This document shows positions 5,976 through 6,881 of a stretch of 6,881 bases of DNA, one piece after another. This stretch comes from Flavimaricola sp. (lineage in GTDB: Bacteria; Pseudomonadota; Alphaproteobacteria; Rhodobacterales; Rhodobacteraceae), in contig JALZWD010000100.1 in assembly GCA_023300365.1 (NCBI GenBank), positions 1 to 6,881 of the forward strand, written 5' to 3'. Positions within the stretch are counted from its first letter, which is position 1. Each line of letters opens with the position of its first letter. The notes under the pieces are model-generated. The model ran no database searches. It was not told the DNA's origin and saw only the letters and a list, made by a program, of their open reading frames with translations. The position numbers and the translations under genes were made by a program.

Positions 5976-6881
5976 TCGATAATATTCCAGACATTCCCAT
6001 TGCCCCGCGCAAGCGCAAACGGTCGTTTTGGGATCGGGTTTCTCTTGTGTGGCTGATGCCGCTGGTTGCGCTTGTCGTGGCGCTGTCGATTGCTTGGCAA
6101 TCTTACATTGATCGTGGCCCAATTATTTCGATTATCTTTGAAAGTGCTGCGGGCATAACCAAGGATGAAACAGAATTGCGGTTTCGCGATGTAACTGTGG
6201 GTTTGGTCGAAGACGTCAGGTTTACCTCCGAGCTTGACCGCGTCATCGTTGATGTGCGCCTCGATAAAGACGTGGCCCCGTTTGTTGATGAAGCATCCAA
6301 GTTTTGGGTCGTGAGCCCCGAGGTCACAGTCCAAGGTGTGACGGGCCTCGATACGGTTCTATCAGGCGTCTATATTGAGGCCCTTTGGGACGACGATGTT
6401 GGCACACTGGTCGATGAGTTTGAGGGACTGGCAGAGCCGCCGTTGCTTTTTGAGAACCAAGCAGGGCTGAGGCTTTTGTTGCGCTCAACCGAGGGCGCGC
6501 TCAGTGGCAATACGCCAATCCTTTACAAAGGCGTTGAGGTCGGACGGATTGGTCAGGCTATGGTGTCAAATGACGGGTTTTCGGTTGAGGCCGAGGCGGT
6601 GGTTTTTTTCCCCTACGATAATCTAGTGACTGAATCGACGCGGTTTTGGGAAACGTCGGGTTTTTCGGTGTCGTTTGGTACGGCCGGGGCGTCGATTGAT
6701 TTTGAAAGCATCTCGTCTTTGATCGGCGGCGGGGTCACCTTTGATACCTTTGTCTCGGGATCGCTGCTTGCGACAGATGGCGCTGTTTTCAACGTTTTTG
6801 AGGATGACGCCACGGCCAGAGCGAGCGTCTTTGATCGCACCGAGGGCGGACGCCTCGATTTGATTGCAACCTTTGACGGCA
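5972..6881 (+). CDS. pqiB: PqiB-like MCE-domain (MlaD family) protein, 3' end beyond the window
   Basis: MCE proteins such as PqiB form hexameric tubes across the periplasm that carry lipids. Of this gene 303 codons are visible. A basic cytoplasmic N-terminus (APRKRKR, 11-17) precedes one membrane anchor (about 24-42). The first MCE domain spans about 50-138, with AAGITKDETELRFRDVTVG and the typical VTGLDTVLSGVYIE. The second spans about 165-258, with GNTPILYKGVEVGRIG. FNVFEDDATARA and LDLIATFDG near the end look like a linker and the first strand of a third MCE domain. E. coli PqiB has three such domains and LetB (YebT) seven, so the cut prevents a firm choice; the adjoining PqiA pair suits either. 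The start overlaps the previous stop (ATGA). A pqiC-like lipoprotein gene might follow outside the window. Confidence 0.92.
   Translation, partial: MIDNIPDIPIAPRKRKRSFWDRVSLVWLMPLVALVVALSIAWQSYIDRGPIISIIFESAAGITKDETELRFRDVTVGLVEDVRFTSELDRVIVDVRLDKDVAPFVDEASKFWVVSPEVTVQGVTGLDTVLSGVYIEALWDDDVGTLVDEFEGLAEPPLLFENQAGLRLLLRSTEGALSGNTPILYKGVEVGRIGQAMVSNDGFSVEAEAVVFFPYDNLVTESTRFWETSGFSVSFGTAGASIDFESISSLIGGGVTFDTFVSGSLLATDGAVFNVFEDDATARASVFDRTEGGRLDLIATFDG

Noticed and set aside
5723..6334. 203-codon frame on the - strand across the pqiA/pqiB junction
   Set aside because: It is antisense to two genes with clear family motifs and an ATGA junction, and has no recognisable feature.

Overview
The window looks like a chromosomal stretch of an alphaproteobacterium, most likely a member of the Rhodobacterales (Roseobacter group). 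This is inferred from the protein style: an alphaproteobacterial glutathione reductase with the CVIRGC redox motif, an HflK with a long glycine-rich head, and a PqiA made as two half-size proteins. Codon use is moderately GC-rich, and no mobile element, RNA gene or CRISPR array was seen. Both outer genes are cut by the window edges.

Left block, + strand (1-3863): the 3' nine-tenths or so of glutathione-disulfide reductase (gor); an 87-nt gap holding a possible 15-codon leader ORF whose stop overlaps the next start; then hflK, hflC and a small DUF2065 (YjeT-like) membrane protein gene in tight succession. HflK and HflC form the SPFH/band 7 complex that surrounds the FtsH protease in the inner membrane. 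DUF2065 next to hflC is also the arrangement in E. coli (yjeT).

Middle (3864-4659): one gene on the - strand, convergent with the DUF2065 gene and 9 nt from it, coding for a soluble 208-residue protein. It is not confidently identified and faintly resembles DUF4274. It starts divergently from the next block across a 160-nt intergenic region.

Right block, + strand (4660-6881): two consecutive half-length PqiA proteins (each with a CxxC...CxxC zinc ribbon and about four membrane segments), then a PqiB-like protein with tandem MCE domains that runs off the window. Both junctions are 4-nt ATGA stop/start overlaps, so this is a tightly coupled operon. By family knowledge it forms an inner membrane to outer membrane lipid-transport system, with PqiA in the inner membrane and PqiB as a periplasmic tube.

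Overall theme: redox homeostasis, membrane-protein quality control and envelope lipid transport. Nothing here is plainly a new system. The points most worth a second look are the unidentified - strand gene, the leader ORF coupled to hflK, the lysine- and arginine-free acidic tail on HflC, and the split PqiA.
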